A program made the position numbers and the translations under genes. A model generated the notes under the pieces. That model worked only from the letters and a program-made list of their open reading frames with translations. It did not search any database and had not been told where the DNA came from. Positions 1 through 3,980 of a stretch of DNA of 8,471 nucleotides are shown here, in pieces. This DNA comes from an uncultured Gammaproteobacteria bacterium (lineage in GTDB: Bacteria > Pseudomonadota > Gammaproteobacteria > GCA-2729495): contig CAMYJV010000118.1 of assembly GCA_947258805.1 (NCBI GenBank), forward strand, positions 1-8,471, written 5' to 3'. The number at the start of each line of letters is the position of its first letter. The first letter of the stretch is position 1.

Positions 1-154
1 CCTGGTGAAGCTGGGGCCGCTGCCAACCAAGATCGGCCTGGAGGCCTATTACTATGTCGCCAAGGACGATGACTTCGGGCCGACCTGGCAGCTGAGATTC
101 CTGTTTGTGCCGGTATTGCCCGCGCCAGCCTGGTCCCGGCAGGCGCTGTTCTAG
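1..154 (+). CDS. C-terminal end of outer-membrane beta-barrel transporter-family protein (partial)
   Basis: Only the last 50 codons are present, read from base 2 and ending at TAG 152-154. The tail contains KIGLEAYYYV, then FGPTWQLRFLFVPVLP. This matches the terminal strands of outer-membrane proteins annotated as 'transporter' or 'phenol degradation MetA-pathway' proteins, which commonly end in a pattern like QAYYNVxxPxFGPxWQLRFxxxxLFP. Alternating aromatic and hydrophobic residues fit the last beta-strands of a barrel. The family probably forms a passive outer-membrane channel for hydrophobic or aromatic compounds, but the substrate is unknown. After the usual end at 'LP' this protein has about 11 extra residues (APAWSRQALF), so it lacks the typical terminal Phe or Lys position. 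It converges on the minus-strand TA island. The family call rests on a short stretch and is moderately certain. Confidence 0.55.
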   Translation, partial: LVKLGPLPTKIGLEAYYYVAKDDDFGPTWQLRFLFVPVLPAPAWSRQALF

Positions 155-222
155 GGCAATAAAGGGGTCAGACCGCAATTTCTTTATTGCCCGGGTTGAG
201 CTGGCTGGAAATTGCGGTCTGA
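154..222. repeat. Nested, mutually exclusive inverted repeats (GGGGTCAGACC-type element)
   Basis: Two perfect inverted repeats overlap. GGGCAATAAA at 154-163 pairs with TTTATTGCCC at 183-192. TCAGACCGCAATTTC at 168-182 pairs with GAAATTGCGGTCTGA at 208-222. The left arm of the second lies in the loop of the first, so both hairpins cannot form at once. The sequence GGGGTCAGACC at 164-174 resembles palindromic ends that accompany REP-associated (TnpA_REP/Y1) transposases in gammaproteobacteria; this likeness is from memory. The first hairpin starts at the last base of the upstream stop codon but has no T-run, so it is a poor intrinsic terminator. Confidence 0.7.
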
Positions 223-509
223 ACTCGTTTTACGGGTCAGCTGACGGGCCACTACCGATTGCATCTGGCTCCGATGCGGAGATCGGCTGGGTCAAAAATT
301 TCTGCGCAAAGTCTGCTGGCGCCTCTGGTAATAGTGCTCTTTGATTGAGTGACCGGGTCGGGCCAAGCTAACTTGCTGAAATAGCGAGAATAGACGCCTG
401 CAACGGCGCTGAGTTTCTCGTTAGGGTGGCTTTTTCGTGGTCGAATTGGCGTGTCTAAGCGCAGGTGTCCGGACAATCAGGCAGCGCCTGGCGAACTCGC
501 GTGCCATCA
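223..509. other. Gap with no recognisable gene
   Basis: I see no convincing gene here. Short open frames on both strands have no family-like content. One imperfect inverted repeat is visible: CGAGAA 385-390 with TTCTCG 415-420, enclosing GCC 396-398 with GGC 405-407. It lies about 90 bases beyond the hicB stop. It has no T-run and does not match the integron attC core boxes. Confidence 0.4.
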
Positions 510-836
510 CTACGAGAGCTTGCTCGCCACCAGACGATTGAGGCTAACGCCTGACTCCGCGGCTTGAATTGCAAGCAGTCGATGAGTTTCGGGCGGCACC
601 CGGACTATGAACTTGCCACTGAAGCTCCGGGCCGATATCGGTTCAGGCACCGGCTCCTTGTTCAAGACCATGTCTTTAACGCAGGCTCGCACCAGCTTCC
701 GAATGCCGGCAAGGGCCTGCTCAGGGTTGCTATCCAACCAGCTAAGGCTGGGAAACTCGGCACATAAACCAACATGTTCACCATCCTCTTCAGACCAGGT
801 GACTCGATAGGTATACCGATCGATCTCTTTAATCAT
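510..836 (-). CDS. hicB: HicB-family antitoxin with RHH C-terminus
   Basis: 108 residues. Residues 1-60 (MIKEIDRYTYRVTWSEEDGE..., then GLCAEFPSLSW and PEQALAGIRKLV) have the HicB partial RNase H-like fold, which binds and masks HicA. Residues about 72-108 (KFIVRVPPETHRLLAIQAAE, then SGVSLNRLVASKL) are a ribbon-helix-helix (RHH) DNA-binding domain, so this is the HicB type that represses through RHH. I chose ATG 836-834: the HicB fold begins there, and the ATG overlaps the hicA stop as ATGATTAA (8 bases), the expected coupling in hicAB operons. An in-frame extension upstream to 932 only reads the hicA sequence in another frame. The gene follows hicA and is probably co-transcribed from the promoter at 1085-1112, where the protein itself may bind the palindrome. 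Confidence 0.9.
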   Translation of the reverse strand: MIKEIDRYTYRVTWSEEDGEHVGLCAEFPSLSWLDSNPEQALAGIRKLVRACVKDMVLNKEPVPEPISARSFSGKFIVRVPPETHRLLAIQAAESGVSLNRLVASKLS

Positions 837-1080
837 TAGCTTCCTCGAGCCGACGAATTGCCTGCAATACCTGACGCACTTGATACGGTTTGGCTGTGCG
901 GTTGGCGCTCTGAATATTGACTCGCGGATCACCTTGCCAAGGGGTTCGATAAACCCGGTGGCTGGTTCCAGTTTGCCTGGCCTTCCCGAAGTACTGGTCG
1001 CAGACTTTGCACAGGTCTTTGAAGCTGACCCCCTTTGGATTGCGCTCCATTCGCGCCAGGATTGCTTCGATAGACGTCAT
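829..1080 (-). CDS. hicA: HicA-family mRNA interferase toxin
   Basis: 83 residues. HicA toxins have a small double-stranded-RNA-binding-like fold and cleave mRNA independently of the ribosome, using a conserved histidine. That residue is probably H41 in TGTSHRVYRTPW. The following GDPRVNIQ and KPYQVRQVLQAIRRLE match the rest of the fold. The length fits this subgroup, which has a longer N-terminal helix (MTSIEAILARMERNP, then FKDLCKVC). I chose ATG 1080-1078 because the protein aligns with the family from its first residue. No Shine-Dalgarno sequence precedes it, and the -10 box of the proposed promoter ends only 4 bases upstream, so the transcript may be leaderless. It is the first gene of a hicA-hicB pair. 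All conserved positions look intact, so the toxin is probably functional. Confidence 0.9.
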   Translation of the reverse strand: MTSIEAILARMERNPKGVSFKDLCKVCDQYFGKARQTGTSHRVYRTPWQGDPRVNIQSANRTAKPYQVRQVLQAIRRLEEAND

Positions 1081-1084
1081 ACAT

Positions 1085-1112
1085 ATAGTATCAATAATGA
1101 TACTGCTGTCAA
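1085..1112 (-). promoter_or_regulatory. hicAB sigma-70-type promoter
   Basis: On the minus strand a consensus -35 TTGACA (1112-1107) is followed by a 16-base spacer and a -10-like TACTAT (1090-1085, 4 of 6 matches). Transcription would begin at or within a base or two of the hicA ATG at 1080, which explains the missing Shine-Dalgarno sequence. The operator palindrome fills the spacer. Confidence 0.65.
1087..1104. promoter_or_regulatory. Palindromic operator candidate for HicB
   Basis: AGTATCA-ATAA-TGATACT is a perfect inverted repeat with 7-base arms and a 4-base centre. It lies between the -35 and -10 boxes of the hicAB promoter and overlaps the -10. Its position and symmetry suit a dimeric RHH repressor such as the C-terminal domain of the encoded HicB. 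Binding there would block RNA polymerase. The binding itself is inferred. Confidence 0.7.
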
Positions 1113-1124
1113 GCTAGTGGATCG

Positions 1125-1171
1125 GCGCACCGGCAGGTCGGGCCGCACCGACCTGCCTTGCCCTGGTGTGC
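1125..1171 (+). other. Two-tier stem-loop upstream of hicAB
   Basis: The inner stem GGCAGGTCGG (1132-1141) pairs perfectly with CCGACCTGCC (1148-1157) over a 6-base loop. The outer stem GCGCACC (1125-1131) pairs with GGTGTGC (1165-1171) through one G-U wobble, and a 7-base bulge lies on the 3' side. The wobble forms only in a + strand RNA; in a minus-strand RNA it would be a C-A mismatch. There is no T-run after either side, so it is not a standard intrinsic terminator. Function unknown. Confidence 0.6.
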
Positions 1172-1202
1172 CTTGGTGCAGGCGCAGGATCAGCGAGAGA
1201 AA

Positions 1203-1300
1203 ATTCCGCGTTAGCTATCGTGCGCCCGATGTAGAGAGCATGCCGAGACGGGAAAACCTGCTATTCCTGCAGATTGGCGAAGAGGGTGATTGATACCTGG
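1203..1300. repeat. Degenerate ~100-bp repeat, copy A
   Basis: This stretch aligns by eye with 2100-2196. Shared blocks in the same order are ATTCCGC, ATCGTGC, GCATGCC-AGA, and GCTATTCCTGCA-ATTGG-CGAA. Overall identity looks like roughly two thirds. It contains a hairpin, best on the minus strand (AATCTGC with GCAGGTT), around a conserved AGGAATA loop. It lies upstream of the hicAB promoter and downstream of vapC. Confidence 0.5.
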
Positions 1301-1356
1301 CACTGATCAGCAAGACGATGAACGACTGGTGCCTGTTACCCGTTTTCTTCAGGAGA

Positions 1357-1764
1357 TCATACGGGCAACCAATTCTCCACTTTCAGGCCGGGCACCCGGG
1401 AGAACTCCCGCGCATTGGCAGTGACGACCGTGAGATTCAGTGCAACGGCGTGGGCAGCAATGAGCAGATCATTGGGACCAATGGGCAGGCCTTGACGCGT
1501 GAGTTGCTGTCGGATCTGTCCATAGTGGCGGTCGGCGGGCGGTTCGAGAGCCAGGATCTCCAGCGCCGACAGGATCAGGTCGACCCTGTCCGTGAGTTGT
1601 GGGGAGCCTGATTTTTCAGCGCCATAGCGCAGTTCGGCGGCGACGATGATGCTGGTGCACACGGTATTCTCGCCTGCTGCGGCAATCCGGTCGGCCACGT
1701 TTCCCTGTGGATGCCGAATCAGGTCCGACAGGATGTTGGTGTCGAGCAGGTAACGCAGCGGCAC
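1357..1764 (-). CDS. vapC: VapC-family PIN-domain ribonuclease toxin
   Basis: 135 residues forming one PIN domain, the usual VapC length. VapC toxins are Mg2+-dependent endoribonucleases that cut tRNA or rRNA. The acidic active-site residues are visible: D8 in YLLDTN, E44 in VAAELRYG and D99 in GPNDLLIAAHA. The C-terminal motif TANAREFSRVPGL, followed by VENW, is typical of the VapC/FitB group, with N117 and E120 near the fourth metal-binding position. The start is GTG at 1764-1762, giving MPLRYLLDTN; there is no closer ATG. It begins 2 bases after the vapB stop (TGA-AG-GTG), so translation is likely coupled to vapB and the GGTG start region lacks its own strong ribosome site. It is the second gene of vapBC and looks intact. 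Confidence 0.92.
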   Translation of the reverse strand: MPLRYLLDTNILSDLIRHPQGNVADRIAAAGENTVCTSIIVAAELRYGAEKSGSPQLTDRVDLILSALEILALEPPADRHYGQIRQQLTRQGLPIGPNDLLIAAHAVALNLTVVTANAREFSRVPGLKVENWLPV

Positions 1765-1766
1765 CT

Positions 1767-2009
1767 TCAGAGCACCGCGTCGTCCAGCGGCACCAGGTCT
1801 TCATCTACATCCGGAAACGGCTCGTCCAGTGGTGCCAGAGTGCCGAGCAGGTTAAGCAAGTGACCCTTGCGAACGGGTTCTACGATCAGGCGGTCGCCTT
1901 CCTTCCGCAGGATCGCTTCATCCCCCTCGAGTTCGAACTCCCGGGGGATGCGCAGTGCCTGGTTGCGGCCGTTGCGGAACAAGCGGACGTGGCGTTCGGT
2001 TTCAGCCAT
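1767..2009 (-). CDS. vapB: VapB-family antitoxin (AbrB/SpoVT fold)
   Basis: 80 residues. The N-terminal half (MAETERHVRLFRNGRNQALR, then IPREFELEGDEAILRKEGD and RLIVEPV) is a swapped-hairpin AbrB-type DNA-binding domain, as in VapB antitoxins paired with this VapC class. The C-terminal half (LLNLLGTLAPLDEPFPD, then VDEDLVPLDD) is acidic and probably wraps around the toxin. I chose ATG 2009-2007 because the domain begins there. The frame stays open up to 2153, but the upstream part matches non-coding sequence at the second copy and overlaps the proposed promoter. The stop lies 2 bases before the vapC GTG. A nearly matching N-terminal copy occurs at 3645-3785, where the C-terminal half has been lost. 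Confidence 0.92.
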   Translation of the reverse strand: MAETERHVRLFRNGRNQALRIPREFELEGDEAILRKEGDRLIVEPVRKGHLLNLLGTLAPLDEPFPDVDEDLVPLDDAVL

Positions 2010-2042
2010 GCGGGACGGTCTCAAGCGATTGGCATAGGCCAT

Positions 2043-2071
2043 AGCATATGCCATGGCCCTGTGCCCGTCAA
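2043..2071 (-). promoter_or_regulatory. vapBC promoter
   Basis: On the minus strand TTGACG (2071-2066) lies 17 bases before TATGCT (2048-2043, 4 of 6 matches to TATAAT), which would give a leader of about 27 bases before the vapB ATG. The inverted repeat GGCATA (2031-2036) with TATGCC (2047-2052) overlaps the -10 and start point and may be the VapB operator. The -35 and the 17-base spacing are preserved at the duplicate copy (3819-3847). Confidence 0.55.
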
Positions 2072-2099
2072 TGGCCAAAGAGCCGCGCTCGAACGAGGC

Positions 2100-2196
2100 A
2101 TTCCGCATATCCCTGATCGTGCTATCCAGGCTGGCGGCATGCCCAGAGAACAATGTGCGCTATTCCTGCACATTGGGCGAAAGCGTGTCAGACACC
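2100..2196. repeat. Degenerate ~100-bp repeat, copy B
   Basis: Partner of 1203-1300. It contains a strong inverted repeat, CAATGTGC (2151-2158) with GCACATTG (2168-2175), around GCTATTCCT. Copy A has AATCTGC with GCAGGTT at the same place, with paired changes that keep most of the stem. This copy lies between the sco copy 1 stop and the vapBC promoter, so both copies sit just upstream of a TA promoter. Confidence 0.5.
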
Positions 2197-2234
2197 AGTT
2201 GCCCGACTGGCGGTTAGTTGTTGTCCGCCCTCAG

Positions 2235-2933
2235 TTAGTAGAGCTGCTTTGGCGGCGCCGTGGTGGCTGATCGGGCTGCCATGATCTGCTCGAGGTCCTT
2301 GGCAATGGCTTCGGCCTGGTGGGGTACGCCAAATACCGCATGGAGCTGAGTCGCCGGGTCGAGCAGGAACACGGCGCTGGAGTGGTCGACGATATACAGG
2401 TCGTCGTGCTTTCTGACGTGATACGGCGCGCTCAGGCTCTCGGCAAACGCCCGCAGTTGCTCGTCGTTGCCGGTGGCGCCGGACATGCTGTCGCTGAAGC
2501 CACGCACATACGCATCGATGATCTCCGGCGTGTCGCGTTCCGGATCCACGGAGACGAACAGAACGTCTGGTGGCGCCGGCAACTTTTTCACGGCTTCCGA
2601 CAGCGTGTAGAGCGTGCTCGGGCAAACATCGCCGCAGTTGGTGAAGCCCATGAACACCAGCGTCCAGCGGCCGGACAAATCGTTCTTCGCCAGGGGTCGC
2701 GCAGCCTGGTCGACAAGGCGGAAATCGGGCAGCGTGCGTGGCGCTACGAGCACTGTAGCAACGCTGGTGGCTCGTGACGAACCGTGGAGCACGGCGTCGG
2801 GCATAAGAACGTAGCGGCTGGCGAGCAGACCGGCTACGAAGACGGTGGTCATCGCGATGACGATGCAAAATGCAAAAAGGCAAAAAGGGGGTCGAACCGA
2901 TTTTCTGAAATGCGGTTCGACCCCATTAGGCAT
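2235..2933 (-). CDS. SCO1/SenC-family copper chaperone, copy 1 (rearranged N-terminus)
   Basis: Sco proteins are membrane-anchored thioredoxin-fold proteins that deliver copper to the CuA site of cytochrome c oxidase. From ATG 2933 the product is 232 residues. It has copper ligands C100 and C104 in TNCGDVCPSTL and H184 in VDHSSAVFLLDP, plus the VSVDPERDTPE motif. Residues from about 24 onward are roughly 75% identical by eye to copy 2 (3981-4643), but the first 20 or so are unrelated. They are read through the palindrome at 2888-2924. ATG 2933 overlaps the doc stop as ATGCCTAA, so translation may be coupled to doc. The result is a basic head (HFRKSVRPP) followed by a hydrophobic stretch (FCLFAFCIVIAM, then VFVAGLL), a plausible signal anchor. 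The alternative start ATG 2852 would cut the anchor short and has no visible ribosome site. The catalytic part is intact, but expression is uncertain because the palindrome may terminate transcription. Confidence 0.85.
   Translation of the reverse strand: MPNGVEPHFRKSVRPPFCLFAFCIVIAMTTVFVAGLLASRYVLMPDAVLHGSSRATSVATVLVAPRTLPDFRLVDQAARPLAKNDLSGRWTLVFMGFTNCGDVCPSTLYTLSEAVKKLPAPPDVLFVSVDPERDTPEIIDAYVRGFSDSMSGATGNDEQLRAFAESLSAPYHVRKHDDLYIVDHSSAVFLLDPATQLHAVFGVPHQAEAIAKDLEQIMAARSATTAPPKQLY
2882..2924 (-). terminator. Palindromic element after doc, terminator-like
   Basis: GGGGTCGAACCG (2888-2899) and CGGTTCGACCCC (2913-2924) form a perfect 12-base stem with a further ATTT/AAAT pairing inside. On the minus strand the stem starts 1 base after the doc TAA and is followed by CTTTTTG, then GCCTTTTT, as in an intrinsic terminator. 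Its GGGGTC-AACCG arm resembles GGGGTCAGACCG at 164-175, so it may be a dispersed palindromic repeat that landed behind doc. The same bases are open in the sco copy 1 frame. Confidence 0.65.
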
Positions 2934-3330
2934 GCTTGCGTATCCACGGCAGGAGTCGATCGAAAGTGCAATTGCCGGATTCCAGCAAGCCGATCAGGAA
3001 TCGGTGCGCCTGCTGCGCATCCACCTGCAACCTGTAACCATTCAGGCGCAGGAAGACATCAGTGGAAAAGAACGCAACCCGCTTATTACCATCCACGAAT
3101 GGGTGATTCATGATGAGCGATTCGAACAAAGCTGCCGCCATTTCAGCAAGGTCGTTATAGTAGCCAGTCCGCGGGCGATACAGCGCGCTTTCCAGCAGGC
3201 CAGGATCCCGCACCCCCGCAGGTCCACCGAAGCGCTCGAGCAGGAAGTGGTGGATGCGCAGCACTTCGTCGCGGGTTAGAAAAATAACGGTCTTATTCGG
3301 CAAGCAGCCTTCCCAGCTCTTCGTCTTCAT
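2926..3330 (-). CDS. doc: Doc-type Fic-fold toxin
   Basis: 134 residues from ATG 3330. The Fic/Doc motif H76-P-F-V-D-G-N-K-R84 (HPFVDGNKRVAF) is complete and has the NKR ending typical of Doc rather than the GNGRxxR of Fic AMP-transferases. Doc of phage P1 is a kinase that phosphorylates EF-Tu and stops translation. The opening FLTRDEVLRIHHFLLERFGG, then RDPGLLESAL, and the length also fit Doc. Start choice: ATG 3330 gives a 38-base overlap with the antitoxin, with no good ribosome site. TTG 3303-3301 gives an 11-base overlap and is preceded by GGGAAGG at suitable spacing, and most Doc proteins begin near the VIFLTRDEV segment. The true start may therefore be TTG 3303. The partner is an RHH protein rather than a Phd protein. 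The stop is followed at once by the palindrome at 2888-2924. Confidence 0.9.
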   Translation of the reverse strand: MKTKSWEGCLPNKTVIFLTRDEVLRIHHFLLERFGGPAGVRDPGLLESALYRPRTGYYNDLAEMAAALFESLIMNHPFVDGNKRVAFFSTDVFLRLNGYRLQVDAQQAHRFLIGLLESGNCTFDRLLPWIRKHA

Positions 3331-3535
3331 CCACCGAATCTTCGAGGTGCTTTACAACCTCGGGCCGCACGCGCTTTCTTTGCAGATACTCGCGGATGGC
3401 CTCTGTGAGCAGGCCGGACACATTCTGGTGCGTCTCGGAGGCCATTGCCTTGAGCTCATCCCAAGTGGCCTGGTCCACTTTTGAGCTGATCTTGATACTT
3501 TGCATGGGCACAGATTGATTGACAGAGCTTGACAT
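3293..3535 (-). CDS. Ribbon-helix-helix antitoxin paired with Doc
   Basis: 80 residues. Residues about 11-52 (MQSIKISSKVDQATWDELKA, then HQNVSGLLTEAIREYLQR) look like a ribbon-helix-helix DNA-binding domain: a short strand followed by two helices. The C-terminus is strongly acidic (LEDSVDEDEELGRLLAE), as expected for a segment that blocks a toxin. It is not a Phd/YefM fold, the usual partner of Doc, although other antitoxin types are known to pair with Doc/Fic toxins. The start is either ATG 3535, inside a perfect palindrome, or ATG 3505 (residue 11), where the RHH strand begins. Neither has a clear ribosome site. It overlaps the 5' end of doc and is probably co-transcribed and translationally coupled with it. 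Confidence 0.8.
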   Translation of the reverse strand: MSSSVNQSVPMQSIKISSKVDQATWDELKAMASETHQNVSGLLTEAIREYLQRKRVRPEVVKHLEDSVDEDEELGRLLAE

Positions 3536-3542
3536 GTCAAGC
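3527..3542. promoter_or_regulatory. 16-bp perfect palindrome at the RHH antitoxin start
   Basis: GCTTGACATGTCAAGC is a perfect 16-base palindrome centred on the ATG at 3535. Each half contains TTGACA. Read on the minus strand, TTGACA (3540-3535) could be a -35 box, but the matching -10 region (near 3517-3512, CAATCT) is poor. If that promoter is real, the message would start close to ATG 3505. The palindrome is a good candidate operator for the RHH protein. The promoter is unresolved. Confidence 0.6.
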
Positions 3543-3644
3543 CCTTGTATCTCAGTGGCTTAGACTGGGTCGCCGCCCAAATATCGGTATCACGGACCAG
3601 TCAGGAGGGTGCGCGGGCTGCCTTGCCAAACCACACCAGCATAT

Positions 3645-3785
3645 GCGAACCGGCTCTACAATCAGACGGCCGCCTTCCTTGCGCAGGCTTGCCTCATCGC
3701 CCTCGAGCTCGAACTCGAGGGGAATACACAGAGTCTGGTTAGGACCATCGCGAAACAAGCAGACATGAAGTTCGATTTCAGCCAT
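3645..3785 (-). pseudogene. Truncated second copy of vapB
   Basis: 47 codons (MAEIELHVCLFRDGPNQTLC, then IPLEFELEGDEASLRKEGGR and LIVEPVR) match residues 1-47 of the intact VapB at 1869-2009, at about 75% identity. Homology then stops: the frame runs on as unrelated ICWCGLARQPAHPP... to a stop at 3552, instead of the acidic toxin-binding tail. No vapC follows; the RHH-doc module begins about 110 bases on. The changes R9C, R15P, R20C and R23L remove basic or conserved positions of the DNA-binding half, a sign of decay. It is best read as a vapB remnant left when vapC and the vapB tail were lost or replaced. It could still make an 88-residue or shorter peptide. Confidence 0.8.
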
Positions 3786-3818
3786 GCGAGGCATCCGCAA
3801 AGGCGAAGCATATGCCAT

Positions 3819-3847
3819 AGCATCTGCTCACGGCCTGGGCCCGTCAA
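3819..3847 (-). promoter_or_regulatory. Relic of the vapB promoter (second copy)
   Basis: TTGACG (3847-3842), a 17-base spacer and GATGCT (3824-3819) sit where TTGACG and TATGCT sit in the intact vapBC promoter. The -10 has lost its first T, so activity is probably lower. The homology with 2010-2075 covers the promoter and leader and then fades, which marks one end of the duplicated block. Confidence 0.5.
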
Positions 3848-3980
3848 TGCCTGGAAATGGGGGGCATTCTGCTTTTTTGCCCCGCGTGATGGCGCAACCA
3901 GGAGCCTCGCTGAAAAAACAGAATATCCTCAACATCCTCGCGCCGCGAGTGCTGTGGAAACGGGGGTCTTTAGGCGAGTA

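Noticed and set aside
252..476. Small minus-strand open frame of 74 codons in the first gap
   Set aside because: No recognisable family, no ribosome site, and composition like translated intergenic DNA.
837..932. Upstream extension of hicB to ATG 932
   Set aside because: The extra 32 residues are hicA sequence in another frame; the HicB fold and the ATGATTAA overlap support start 836.
2010..2153. Upstream extension of vapB to 2153
   Set aside because: The added part covers the proposed promoter and a degenerate repeat and is not conserved as protein at the second copy.
1707..2270. Plus-strand open frame of 187 codons opposite vapB
   Set aside because: It is the antisense of vapBC; the minus-strand genes have complete family motifs.
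3861..3883. GGGGCA/TGCCCC hairpin between sco copy 2 and the vapB relic as a terminator
   Set aside because: The stem is only 6 bases with an 11-base loop, and no T-run follows on the minus strand.
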